From Patiria pectinifera (taxonomy: Eukaryota; Echinodermata; Asteroidea; Valvatida; Asterinidae), in contig CM057142.1 of the NCBI GenBank assembly GCA_029964075.1, positions 30,754,392-30,818,391 on the forward strand: a stretch of DNA of 64,000 bases, in the 5' to 3' direction. The translations under genes were made by a program, and so were the position numbers. Shown here one piece after another: positions 23,001-33,421 of the stretch (position 1 is its first letter; every line of letters starts with the position of its first letter). The notes beneath the pieces were generated by a model. It ran no database searches, was not told the origin of the DNA, and worked only from the letters and a program-made list of their open reading frames with translations.

Positions 23001-24057
23001 GTAAGGGGTTAACCTTGCATTTTTTTTTGCAAAATTGGGAAAAATCAGATGTTTCTGGAAAATTGCAGATTGTATGGGGTTAGATGTTTATGAAACATTT
23101 CAAATTGTAAGGGGTGAACATTGCATATTTTAGCGAAATTGGGCAAAATCAGATGTTTCCGAAAAAATTCAGATAAGGGATTAAGGCAAAAAAAAAAACA
23201 GTCTCCGGTTTCTGGTATGCGCGCGCGTCGCCGTAGCCATGCGCGTCGGCAAAATGAGAAAGGTTTTTTTTTCAATGAACGATGATGTCTTAAAACCGCC
23301 AAACTCACTGGTTTGACTTGAATCCTGCTGCTGCAAAATTTTAACGTGTTTTTAGATGGGGTTATGATCGAGAATAAGCTTTATGTGGCCTCTCTGGTCT
23401 CCCATAATATTTGCACTAAGTTTAGTCGGGCACCATTTGCAGTCATCAGCCGAAATTTGAAGCAAAAAAAAAACAGGTAACAAAAAAAAAAGCCGCGTCG
23501 CCGCACCACTTTTTGGGCAAGCTCCATACCAGAAACCGGAGACTTTTTTTTTGGCCTAACCTTGCTTTTTTATTGAAATTTGGCAAAGTTTGATGTTACG
23601 AAAAATTTCAAATTGAAAGGGGTTAACCTCACATTTTTTTTAAAGCGAAAATGGGAAAAAATCAAATGTTTCTGGAAAATTGCAGATTGTAAGGGGTTAA
23701 CCTTGCTTTTTGAATAAGATTGGGGAAAATTAGATGTTCATGAAACAAATTCAAATTGTAAGGGGTTAACCTTGCATTTTTTTTTTTGCAAAATAGGACA
23801 CAATCAGATGATTCTGGAAAATTGCAGATTGTTAGGGCTTAACCTTGTATTTCTAGCAAAATTGGGCAAAAATAAATGTTTATGAAACATTTTAAATTGT
23901 GAGAGGTGTACCTTGTATATTTAGTAAAATTTGGCAAAATCAGATTTGTATGAAAAATCTAAAATGGTAAGGGGTTAACCTTGCTTTTTTAGCAAAATTT
24001 GGAGCATATTTTACTAAAATTGGGCAAAATCAGATGCTTCTAAAAAATCCAGATGTA
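23001..24057 (+). repeat. Satellite array, left arm outer block
   Basis: Degenerate units of about 68 bp with the core AAGGGGTTAACCTTGC, then a GCAAAATTGGGCAAAATCAG phrase, then a tail of GATGTTTCTGGAAAATTGC or GATGTTTATGAAAAATTTC type. The block is interrupted by the MITE at 23183-23557. Its last ~480 bp (23600-24057) are repeated directly at about 27390-27880. Confidence 0.85.
23183..23557. mobile_element. MITE with ends AAGGC(A)nCAGTCTCCGG / CCGGAGAC(T)nGGCC
   Basis: The left end contains CAGTCTCCGGTTTCTGGTA after an A run; the right end is TACCAGAAACCGGAGAC before a T run and GGCC. The mirror position of the right arm has no such insertion (its satellite reads straight through). A TA or TAA duplication is likely. 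The interior is GC-rich near the ends and AT-rich in the middle, with no gene. Confidence 0.8.
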
Positions 24058-24172
24058 AAGTTTCCGCAAAAACAGCTGTTGAAAAAGAGCCCAATGTTGA
24101 ACTTTACTGAGTCTGAGGTCTATCGAGGGAACGATCCTTATTTAAACTCCCGGAGATTCGCTGACAGTCTCT
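24058..24172 (+). pseudogene. Captured fragment of the FAM181-like coding region (left arm)
   Basis: 115 bp match codons 113-150 of the neighbouring FAM181-like gene (parent DNA 20015-20129) with nine differences, about 92% identity. Four differences are silent and five change residues (for example I-S to M-L after KKSP). The 38 codons stay open, but nothing up- or downstream continues the protein. The right arm has the identical fragment at 38759-38873. The left junction falls exactly where the satellite ends (AGATGTAAAG). Confidence 0.9.
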
Positions 24173-24493
24173 ATTTTTCTTTTTAAGAAAGTCGAAATAG
24201 CAAGAGGGAGGTGAGAATCTATATGTGCCCAGATACAAAGAGTAGAAATCTACGCGCCGTCTGCCTTTTGAAAATACACAATTGCGGTGTTCATTGTTGC
24301 GTAATGTAGCACACGACTGTTTTGCACATTAGGCTGTGTTATGCAGCTTCCTAACAAACCAAACACACTGGGCTCATTATATCGACTTGTTTTTACCCAT
24401 TAAGGTAAAGCAAATGGACCCAGTAATCTTCCTGGCGCGTTTGCTCACCTATAAAGACAACTTTTCTCAGTTTAAGGAAAATTCTAAGGTAAC

Positions 24494-24563
24494 GAAATGG
24501 CCGAGTGGTTACGATTCGTCGTCCACGGTTAGCGGGGTCCCGGGTTCGAATCCCGCTGGTGTC
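24494..24563 (+). tRNA. tRNA-like sequence or tRNA pseudogene (left arm)
   Basis: A box TGGCCGAGTGGT and B box GGTTCGAATCC are at the right spacing, and TGGTGTC then TTTT follows (pol III terminator-like). The A box is of the Ser/Leu type, but there is no long variable arm. The 5' and 3' acceptor halves do not pair, so it is probably not a functional tRNA. It may still be a pol III promoter. The identical mirror copy is at 38365-38434. Confidence 0.45.
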
Positions 24564-24635
24564 TTTTTGGTTTTTAACGTATGAGTTCAATTATTCACTA
24601 TAAGAGATTTAATTTCCCGTCGTAAAATACCAACA

Positions 24636-24705
24636 GTACCTTAGCTTAATCGGTAAGCACTGCTGCTGGTACTGTCCGCGAGTTCCAGGTTGGCGCCTTC
24701 GTACA
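24636..24705 (+). ncRNA. Weak tRNA-like block (left arm)
   Basis: TAGCTTAATCGGTAAGCAC resembles a pol III A box, and GGTTGGCGCC at the usual distance is a degenerate B box. Only about four acceptor pairs form. It is kept in the mirror arm (about 38225-38297). It is possibly a decayed tRNA-derived sequence. Confidence 0.2.
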
Positions 24706-25500
24706 GGTTCAGGGCATGTGGTCCACTCGGAGGATCAGGGCTTAGGGGCCGCCCTGTTCCTCCCTTAGCTCTTTGCTTTTACATGGTGCCTGGCCCTCCG
24801 GGGTTATATGGATGGATAGGGAAGGAAGTGTGTATTGGTCGGGGACGCCGAGACCCCGGAAGAGAACTAAGGGATCGGCTGGGGCATTGTTATGGCTCAG
24901 ACCGTTCCCTGAAAGCTTGACTAGCACATAACTTTTTGATTTTTTTTACCCTCTATCTTTTATACTTTGGTTTAGTTTGATATCTACAGCTGCTCGGCAG
25001 GTCTACGGGTTGTATTAAAGTTGAAACAAAGGTGTATGTCATTAATCAATGAATATTTCATAATTGACTATAATCAAAACGGAGTTTCGTTTGATCAATT
25101 TGACTACCATTATATAATGACACGATTGCCAACTTGACGTAAGAAACGCCATAAATTATACCGGGAAAGAATAAAGATGAACATTGTAATATAAATATAT
25201 TTATACATCTTTCAAATAACGTGTCTTTAATTGTGAGCATTCCAAACAATACAGTAATTCGCAATAGTAATAGAATGGTATATGATAGCACGATCAATGC
25301 GTCTCTATTAAATTTTAAAAAATATATAATTTAGGCCCCTATGTGTGAAATATTCTTTGATTGACTATGAGCATTCCATACGAATGAGTTAATTCGCAAA
25401 ATATAGCAACAACAAAAGAGAAAGGAAAAAGAGAAAATTCCTTTACCCTAAAAACTGGAAAAATAATTTGTTTTAAAAAAGTCAAATGGGACACTTCATG

Positions 25501-27884
25501 TATTGATTTAACAGTTTGCAAGGGGTTAACCTTACATTTGAGCAAAATTGGGAAAAATCAGATGTTTCTGGAAAATTGCAGCTTGTAAGGGGTTAACCTT
25601 GCATTTTAAGTAAAATTTAGATGTTTATGAAACATTTCAAATTGTAAGGGGTGAACCTTGCTTTTGTAGTAAAATTTGGCAAAATAAGATGTGTATGAAA
25701 AATTTCAAATTGTAAGGGGTTAACCTTTCTTTGTTAGTAAAATTGGGAACATTTTAAATGTTTATGAAAAATTTCAAATTGTCAGTGGTTAACCTTGCAT
25801 TTTTTAGCAAAATAGGGCAAAATCAGGTGTTTATGGAAAATTTCAGATGGTAAGGGGTTTACTTTGCATTTTTAGCAAAATTGGGCAAAATCAGATTTGT
25901 ATGAAAAATCAAAAATTGTAAGAGGTTAACCTTTGCCCAATTAGGGCAAAATCAGATGTTTCTGGAAAATTGCAGATTGAAAGGGGTTAACCTTGCTTTT
26001 TTAAGCGAAATATGGAAAAATCAGATGTTCTTGAAAATTGCAGATTGTAAGGGGTTAACTTTGCATTTTTAGCATAACTGGGCAATATCAGATTGATATG
26101 AAAAATCTCAAATTGTAAGGGGTGAACCTTGCATTTTTAGCGAAATTGGGCAAAATCAGATCTTTCTGGAAAATTTCAGATTGTAAGGGGTTAACCTTGC
26201 TTTTTAGTGATATTTGGCAAAATAAGATGTGAATGAAAAATTTCAAATTGTAAGGGGTTAACCTTGCTTTTTTAGTAAAATTGGTCAAATTTAAATGTTG
26301 ATGAAAAATCTCAAATTGTAAAGGGTGAACCTTGCATTTTTTAGCAAAATAGGGCAAAATCAGGTGTTCATGAAAAATGTCACCTTGCATTTTTAGCAAA
26401 ATTGGGGAAAATCAGATTTGTATGAAAAATCAAAAATTGTAAGGGTTTAACCTTTGCCAAATTAGGGCAAAATCAGATGTTTCTGGAAAATTGCAGATTG
26501 AAAGGGGTTAACCTTGTATTTTAAGCAAAAGTGGGCCAAATGAGATTTTTATGAAAAATCTCAAATTGTAAGGGGTAAACCTTGCATATATTAGCAAAAA
26601 TTTGCAAAATCAGATGTTTTTGAAAAAAAATCCGATGTAAAGAATTAACCTTACTTTTTTCTTCAATCAGATTTGTATGAAAAATCAAAAATTGTAAGGC
26701 TAACCTTGCCAAATTAGGGCACTAAAAGCAAGGTTAACCCCCTTACATCTGAAATTGTAAAGGGTTAACCTTGCTTTTTTAGTAAAATTGGGCAAATTTT
26801 AATGTGCATGAAAAATTAGAAATTGTTAACCTTGCATTTTTTAGCAAAATACGGCAAAACCAGGTGTTCATGAAAAATTTCAGATTGTAAAGGGTTCACC
26901 CTGCATTTTTAGCAAAATTGGGAAAAATTAGATTTGTATGAAAAATCACAAATTGTAAGGGGTTAACCTTTGCCAGATTAGGGCAAAATCAGATGTTTCT
27001 GGAAAATTGCAGATTGAAAGGGGTTAACCTTGCATTTTAAGCAAAATTGGGCAAAATGAGATTTTTATGAAAAATCTCAAAATGTAAGGGGTAAACCTTG
27101 CATATATTAGCAAAATTGGGCAAAATCAGATGTTTCTGAAAAAAATCCCGATGCAAGGAATTAACCTTACCTTTTTTTTTAGTGAAATTTGGTAAAAATT
27201 AGATGTTCATGAAAAATTTTAAAATTGTAAGGGGTTCAGCTTTGATTTTTTTTTAGCAAAACAGGGCAAAATCAGATGTTTATGGAAAATTGCAAATTGT
27301 AAGGGGTTAACCTTGCATTTTAACAAAATTGGGCAAAATCAGATGTTTCTGCAAAATTTCAGATGGAAGGGATTATCCTTGCTTTTTTGGTGAAATTTGG
27401 CAAAGTTAGATGTTTATGAAAAATTTCAAATTATAAAGGGTTAACCTTGCATTTTTTAACCGAAATTGAGAAAAAAACCCTGATGTTTCTGGAAAATTGC
27501 AGATTGTAAGGGGTTAACCTTGCTTTTTGAATAAGATTGGGAAAAATTACATGTTCATGAAAAAAATTCAAATTGTAAGGGGTTAACCTTGCATTTTGTT
27601 AGCAAAATAGGACACAATCAGATGATTCTTGAAAATTGCAGATTGTTAGGGCTTAACCTTGTATTTCTAGCAAAATTGGGCAAAAAGAAATGTTTATGAA
27701 AAATTTTAAACTGTAAGAGGTGTACCTTGTATATTTAGTAAAATTTGGCAAAATCAGATTTTGTATGAAAAATCTAAAATGGTAAGGGGTTAACCTTGCT
27801 TTTTTAGCAAAATTTGGAGCATATTTTACTAAAATTGGGCAGAATCAGATGCTTCTATAAATCCAGATGTAGAGTTTCCGCTAA
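25501..27884 (+). repeat. Satellite array, left arm inner block
   Basis: About 35 units of the ~68-bp satellite in the same orientation as 23001-24057. Several unit variants alternate (tails of GATGTTTCTGG, GATTTGTATGAAAAATC, TAGATGTTTATG and CAGGTGTTCATG type), which suggests a higher-order repeat of several units. A short inverted unit occurs near 26720. The final ~490 bp duplicate 23600-24065 and stop exactly at the AGTTTCCGC where the FAM181 fragment would begin. Confidence 0.85.
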
Positions 27885-28457
27885 AAATACAAGGTTCACC
27901 CCTTACAATTTGAGATTTTTCATATAAATCTGATATTGCCCAGTGATGCTAGAAATGCCAAGTTAACCCCTTACAATCTTCAATTTTTAAGAAACATCTG
28001 ATTTTTCCCGATTTCGCAAGGTTAACCCCTTACAATTTTTGATTTTTCATACAAATCTGATTTTGCCCAATTTTGCTAAAACTGTAAAGTTAACCCCTTA
28101 CAATCTGAAATTTTCCATTAACACCTGATTTTGCCCTATTTTGCTAAAAATGCAAGGTTAACCACTGACAATTTGAAATTATTCATAAACATTTAAATTT
28201 TCCCAATTTTACTAAAAAAGCAAGGTTAACACCTTACAATTTGAAATTTTCCATAAACATCTGATTTTGCCCTATTTTGCTAAAAAAAAATGCAATCTGA
28301 ACCCCTAACAATTTGAAATTTTCCATAAATATCTAATTTTTACAAAATTTCACTAAAAAAAAAAGTAAGGTTAATTCCTTACATCGGAATTTTTTTTAGA
28401 AACATCTGATTTTGCCCAATTTTGCTTAAAATGTAAGGTTAACCCCTTTCAATCTGC
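27885..28457 (-). repeat. Start of the right arm: satellite in reversed orientation
   Basis: From about 27885 the satellite reads in the opposite direction (CAAGGTTAACCCCTTACAAT). This is the turning point of the palindrome. The block is cut at 28457 by the Ngaro retrotransposon and resumes at 35144. The joined flanks restore one satellite unit (CAATCTGCA / TTTTCCAGAAACATC). Confidence 0.85.
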
Positions 28458-29122
28458 ATTATACTTGGACGCAAATGAGATAAAGGGGAAACAAAAAATC
28501 ATGGTTCTTTGCTGCAGCCAAAAGCAGCTATTTATTTGACCAAAACTTCTTGAGATAACCAAACGATGGACCATCACTATGGTCCCTTAAACTTGTTAGT
28601 GGGCACACCTGACCCAAACCAATTGGACCTTTACCTTGGTCATCTTTTTGTGGGCACACCTGACCCGAACCAGTTGGACCTTTACCTTGGTCATCTTTTA
28701 GTGGGCACACCTGACCCAAACCAGTTGGACCTTTACCTTGGTCATCTTTTAGTGGGCACACCTGACCCAAACCAGTTGGACCTTTACCTTGGTCGTCTTT
28801 TGCGGGCACACCTGACCCAAACCAATTGGACCTTAACCTTGGTCATCTTTTAGCGGGCACACCTGACCCAAACCATGAACCTTACTTTTGGTCCTAATTT
28901 TATTGTGTTTTTAATTCCATGTGATATTAACACAGATGTGCTGTTCGATCGTCGTACGGCTGGATCGAACAATATAATCTCTCGTGGAACAGCAGGAGAG
29001 ATTGCAAGTCTGTGTAATTCATAAATCTCTAATTAATATAAAACGTTATTAAACACTACATTCTACAAAAACAGTTTATCAAAACAAAATACCATAGCTG
29101 TCTGAATCCCGCAAATAAGGCC
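28458..29122 (-). repeat. Ngaro split direct repeat B2
   Basis: 665 bp, matching B1 at 29535-30199 almost base for base (one visible difference near 28792). It contains a tandem array of a 51-bp unit, GGGCACACCTGACCCAAACC..., about 5.5 copies at 28600-28872. Because 51 is a multiple of 3, open frames run through the array on both strands (17-residue repeats); these are not genes. Confidence 0.9.
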
Positions 29123-29161
29123 GATGCATCCATTAAGGCGGAATGAAGGGGAGGAGGCGGG

Positions 29162-29535
29162 ATGACGAAAAATAGAAGTTTTGGTCAAGTTTCTTGCTGA
29201 AAAGCTGCAACGCAATGACGGCCGCCAAGCCGCGTGGTCTTGGCTAAATACCCAGGCCGTTGGACAGATCTTTCGTCTGATTGGTCAGGGTAGGATACCA
29301 TGAATCCTCATTGGTCAATCTAAACCTCACAATCTGCATATCAGCAAAACAAGACCAAATTTGGTAAGGAATTTGTTTCCTTCGGTTTCTTGCGCAATTG
29401 GTCAACGCAACTTCTTCAGATTTCGCAACCAACTCGAGACAAAGGCTGGACGTTGTTTGTTGCGCAACTCAAAACGACATAAAAACTTAAAGTGCACCAA
29501 GTATAAAGCATTTTATCTTTCAGAGATAAAATCAA
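29162..29535 (-). repeat. Ngaro split direct repeat A2
   Basis: About 375 bp identical by eye to A1 at 34768-35143, starting ATGACGAAAAATAGAAG and ending GATAAAATCAAT. It joins B1 directly at 29535. The 39 bp between A2 and B2 (29123-29161) are not repeated. Confidence 0.9.
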
Positions 29536-30199
29536 TTATACTTGGACGCAAATGAGATAAAGGGGAAACAAAAAATCATGGTTCTTTGCTGCAGCCAAAA
29601 GCAGCTATTTATTTGACCAAAACTTCTTGAGATAACCAAACGATGGACCATCACTATGGTCCCTTAAACTTGTTAGTGGGCACACCTGACCCAAACCAAT
29701 TGGACCTTTACCTTGGTCATCTTTTTGTGGGCACACCTGACCCGAACCAGTTGGACCTTTACCTTGGTCATCTTTTAGTGGGCACACCTGACCCAAACCA
29801 GTTGGACCTTTACCTTGGTCATCTTTTAGTGGGCACACCTGACCCAAACCAGTTGGACCTTTACCTTGGTCATCTTTTGCGGGCACACCTGACCCAAACC
29901 AATTGGACCTTAACCTTGGTCATCTTTTAGCGGGCACACCTGACCCAAACCATGAACCTTACTTTTGGTCCTAATTTTATTGTGTTTTTAATTCCATGTG
30001 ATATTAACACAGATGTGCTGTTCGATCGTCGTACGGCTGGATCGAACAATATAATCTCTCGTGGAACAGCAGGAGAGATTGCAAGTCTGTGTAATTCATA
30101 AATCTCTAATTAATATAAAACGTTATTAAACACTACATTCTACAAAAACAGTTTATCAAAACAAAATACCATAGCTGTCTGAATCCCGCAAATAAGGCC
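29535..30199 (-). repeat. Ngaro split direct repeat B1
   Basis: Copy of B2 that directly follows the coding part of the element (about 105 bp after the SGNH stop). The 51-bp tandem array lies at 29677-29949. Confidence 0.9.
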
Positions 30200-30305
30200 A
30201 AACGCACAGCGTCCCAAGGGAAAGACAGCCCAACAAGCATGACAAAATTACACTAACTATGAAACAACAGTCATGCGAAAACACTAAACTATAATGTAGG
30301 CCACA

Positions 30306-30845
30306 TTACAAAAAGGCAGAAATGGCTTGGCACAGATTATCACGGAAAATGCGATTGCCTAGAGGAGACAGATGGACTGCATCAAATGTATAGAGGGCAG
30401 ACTCAGTCCACTTGAACTGTGGATGGTGTAAATTACTAACCCCCATCCAACTACCCTGAGACCGCGCCCAGCGGTTCAACGTACGCCGTTTTTTCTCCAT
30501 CCCTTTCTGCGACCGAGCCCCGAAATAGTACAGACGCGGTAATAAATCGGACCAAATCACTGTGGCATGCGGGAATTGCTCGGCACAAGTACGCATTGAT
30601 AAAACTAATCTTTGTCTGAAGGAAAATTCATCGACCGCAATCAAATCGTTAGTTCCCAGATGAATAAGCAGAATTGACGGGGGAGGGCCAGGTATATCTG
30701 TCAACAGCTGATGTACATTACCTAGTTGTGCACCACTTTGTCCTTGCCACATCACTGTGAGTGGAAGACTTAAAGGGGCTTCCGCCCAACGCACTATCGA
30801 ATCTCCCACTATCCATACTGGACCTAGGAACAATGCAAAGGACAT
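30306..30845 (-). CDS. Ngaro ORF: SGNH-family hydrolase
   Basis: 179 residues, intact. All SGNH blocks are visible: IVGDSIVRW (nucleophile Ser16), GQSGAQL (Gly38, block II), HLGTNDL (Asn66, block III) and DAVHLSPLGN (Asp155, His158, block V). SGNH enzymes are serine esterases/lipases. An ORF of this family is a known accessory of Ngaro elements, where its role in the life cycle is not settled. It lies downstream of the recombinase, about 48 bp away, and may be read as a C-terminal extension or a separate frame. The start Met is the first in frame; the GDS block so close to the N terminus suggests that the true start could be further upstream. Confidence 0.9.
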   Translation of the reverse strand: MSFALFLGPVWIVGDSIVRWAEAPLSLPLTVMWQGQSGAQLGNVHQLLTDIPGPPPSILLIHLGTNDLIAVDEFSFRQRLVLSMRTCAEQFPHATVIWSDLLPRLYYFGARSQKGMEKKRRTLNRWARSQGSWMGVSNLHHPQFKWTESALYTFDAVHLSPLGNRIFRDNLCQAISAFL

Positions 30846-30892
30846 TATGGCCGTGAATAATCACCGATTTGCTTGTCTGAAAGTATACTGGT

Positions 30893-31749
30893 CTACACCC
30901 CTGGCCAGGGTGAACTTGGCACAGGACGTATGTATGTGGCAACCGCGTTTGAGCGCCATCGACCCATGGATTGTATGCTTTCTCGAGGGACCCCCATTTG
31001 AAATGCCACAGAGGCTGCTCCTATCCGCAAGGAATGACCTCTAATGCGGTCGGCAGGTATGTTGTTAAATGCAAGTGCTTTCTTAAGTACTGCGTTGAAC
31101 TGATAACGAGTAAGGGGGCTACAATCAAAATGGCAGAAGTATGGGCCTGCGTGGTGCGGACGTACCTGAGCATATGTGCGCAGCGCTGAAACTGGGCAAA
31201 TAGAAACATTATCACATGGCTGTAAACATACAAGTTGTGGAGGACCACGTTGATTATTTTTACTCTGTTTGAATGATATGTTAACAGAACATCCGGAATT
31301 GTTGTGCAAAAACTCAACGTCAGAATCAGTAATCAAAGATGGTTGGGTTTGAGACCGTGAGTTAGCCGTGAATTCTCCAATACGCATGAAACCAAAAACG
31401 CACTTAAAATTGCGGCTGAAAACATTTGGGACTCATACAGAGATGAACGAACATGTGGAAGAGACTGCACGATCTGAGTTAGCATGGGTATAGAAATTGG
31501 TAGGCGAGAATCTCGTGAGGGGCGTGCGCGGCGGCAACCCTCAAGTAGTTTGGAAACCAAATAATCTTTCGTTGGGTCAGGCCAACCTTGTAACCTGTGT
31601 TTGTATCCAACTGCCGATACGTAGGTAGCAATGGTAGATGGGGAAATAGATTGCAATGAAAGCCAGGCTATAAACTGCCGGATCTCATACGTATTCGCCG
31701 GGTTCACCCTGATAGTCGCTGTTGACGAAATCGACAAAATGATGCCCAA
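30893..31749 (-). pseudogene. Ngaro tyrosine recombinase, one frameshift
   Basis: The N-terminal part (31749-31390; SAM-like domain with SPSTIATYVSAV) is in one frame. The catalytic part (31387-30893, 164 residues) is in another; a one-base loss in a T run near 31395 separates them. In the catalytic part Arg2 (RIGEFTA), His118 and Arg121 (HSLRIGAAS), Trp144 (GRW) and Tyr152 (ATYIRP) match the R...HxxR...W...Y set of tyrosine recombinases, so the catalytic residues themselves are intact. This enzyme class integrates the circular cDNA without target-site duplication, as observed at the element's ends. Confidence 0.9.
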
Positions 31750-31816
31750 CCCGTTTCATATGTTTTATGAGTACCTGGGGCTAATGAAGCGTCTAACAGC
31801 CGGCGCATTTCAATCT

Positions 31817-33420
31817 CTACCAGACCGCAGGAAGATGAGGTAACGGAGTTGGGATCGGGTCTGCTTGTGGGGCCAGTTCGCGGAAACGGGACATCTGGAA
31901 ACGGGATAGAGAGTCAGCAATTTCATTGTGTACCCCGGGCACATGCACGGCTTTGAAAACAATATTATACTTCAGGCATTCTAGAACAAGTAGACGCACC
32001 AGATGCATAATCCGTGGGCAGGGAGATGATTGCTTGTTAATAATATGGACAACGGCCATATTGTCAGTGTTAAACCGCAGCTTGCGGTTCCGAAAACTAG
32101 ACGCCCAACCAAGGATAGCTACCACTATGGGAAAGAGTTCGAGGAATGCAATGGATGGCGGGTGGGTTAATAAATCAGAGGACCACTGACCTTGCATCCA
32201 TTTCCCATCAAAATACACACCAAAACCTATACTACCGGCCGCGTCAGTATACAAAGCAAGTGTTTCGTTATCCTCCCATTGCCTTCCAGAAAATGCTGAT
32301 ACGCCATTAAAACGCCCTAAGAATTCTAACCACATGAGTAAATCAAGTCGCGCTCCCTGCGAAATCCGAACTTTGTAGTGGGGCCGGTTTAAACCTTTAG
32401 TGAGGTTGGTTAATCGGCGCAAAAATGCCCGACCTGGGGCGATCGCCCTGCACAAGAAATTGAGTGAGCCTAATAGCGACTGCAGTGACACAAGCGTGGC
32501 CTTTGTCTTACTCAAAAACGCATGAATTTGATTACAAGTTGCACGAACTTTCTCCTGAGGTACTTTAACTAGGGCATGAACAGTATCTATTTCTAAACCC
32601 AGATACTTAATAGCTTGTACCGGTCCTTCGGTTTTCTCATGGGCTAAGGGGACATTTAGCTGGGCACACATAGATTGGAAAACATCTAGTAATCGTGAAC
32701 ATGAGGCAGATGAGTTGCCCACAAACAAAAAGTCATCAAGATAGTGCGTGACTAAAGATGTGTGGCCCATGCGCTTAACTTGAAATTCCAGAAATGAACT
32801 AAACTTCTCAAAAAGCGAGCAGGAAATGGCACATCCCATTGGCATACATTTATCGAAGTAAAATTGACTTTCAAAGGAAAACCCAAGCAATTCATAATCG
32901 GTAGGTGAAACTGGCAACAAACGAAATGCAGACTTAATATCGGCTTTAGCTAACCAAGCCGATTTCCCCACGTTCATGATCAAATCAACGGCCTCGTCGA
33001 ATGAGGCATAGTGAACTGCACATCGTTCCCGTCGATAAACTCATTGATGGAGTCACCGGCGGGGTACGAAAGGTGATGAATTAGTCGAAAAGTGTTAGGC
33101 GTACTCTTGGGAACCAATCCTATGGGGAACACTGTAGATTAAAAATGGCCGATTGTCATATGGGCCCGCTATCCTGCCTAAACTGATCTCTTTCTGAAGT
33201 TTTTCTTTAACGACCAAGGGGCGTTCTGACGCTGAAGCTAAACATTTGGAATCACGCGGCCTACGTGGACCGTCATACCCTAATGAAAACCCATGTTTAA
33301 AGCCGTTACTCAAAATACGACCGTCATCTGTGAGTGGGTAATGTGTGAGCCATTGATCTAAAACGGTCTGATTAATTGGCGTTGGGACCACGAAAAGAAT
33401 TCCCTTTTGAAGGAAGTTGA
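31817..33420 (-). pseudogene. Ngaro reverse transcriptase and RNase H, two frameshifts
   Basis: The long frame 32983-31817 (388 residues) has the RT palm with Asp15 (KADIKSAFRLLP) and YLDD at 81-84, then RNase H with Asp247 (LYTDAAG), Glu282 (FLELFP), Asp307 (NTDNMA) and Asp357 (IADSLS). The N-terminal part lies upstream in other frames. 33420-33095 gives the typical TPIN...GFKHGFSLGYDGPR start and breaks near 33130. A second stretch (NTFRLIHHLSYPAGDSINEF) breaks near 33010. The family's usual order RT-RNase H is kept. A single long ORF is expected in active elements, so this copy is broken by two small indels. Confidence 0.92.
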
Positions 33421-33421
33421 G

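Larger units (their letters stand above)
24173..25500. other. Unique core segment of the left arm
   Basis: About 1.3 kb of single-copy-looking DNA between two satellite blocks, mirrored at 37411-38758 in the right arm with few differences. It contains one convincing and one weak tRNA-like sequence and an open frame of 79 codons (25058-25297, minus; hydrophobic, starting MIVLSYTILLLLR) whose mirror copy (37633-37872, plus) differs at four residues. Conservation of the frame is expected from arm identity, so I do not call it a gene. Confidence 0.6.

Noticed and set aside
24494-24563. A functional tRNA-Ser or tRNA-Leu gene
   Set aside because: A and B boxes are good, but the acceptor halves do not pair and the long variable arm is absent.
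25058-25297. 79-residue hydrophobic frame conserved in both arms as a small membrane protein gene
   Set aside because: The arms are near-identical at the DNA level, so conservation of the frame carries no evidence of selection; no family resemblance.
25501-27884. CRISPR-like array (short repeats at regular spacing)
   Set aside because: Units are degenerate with no unique spacers, the DNA is eukaryotic and there are no cas genes; it is a satellite.
28566-28853. Open frame of 95 codons with 17-residue repeats (and its antisense) as a repeat-protein gene
   Set aside because: It is produced by the 51-bp tandem unit in the Ngaro B repeat, occurs again at 29643-29930, and is open on both strands.
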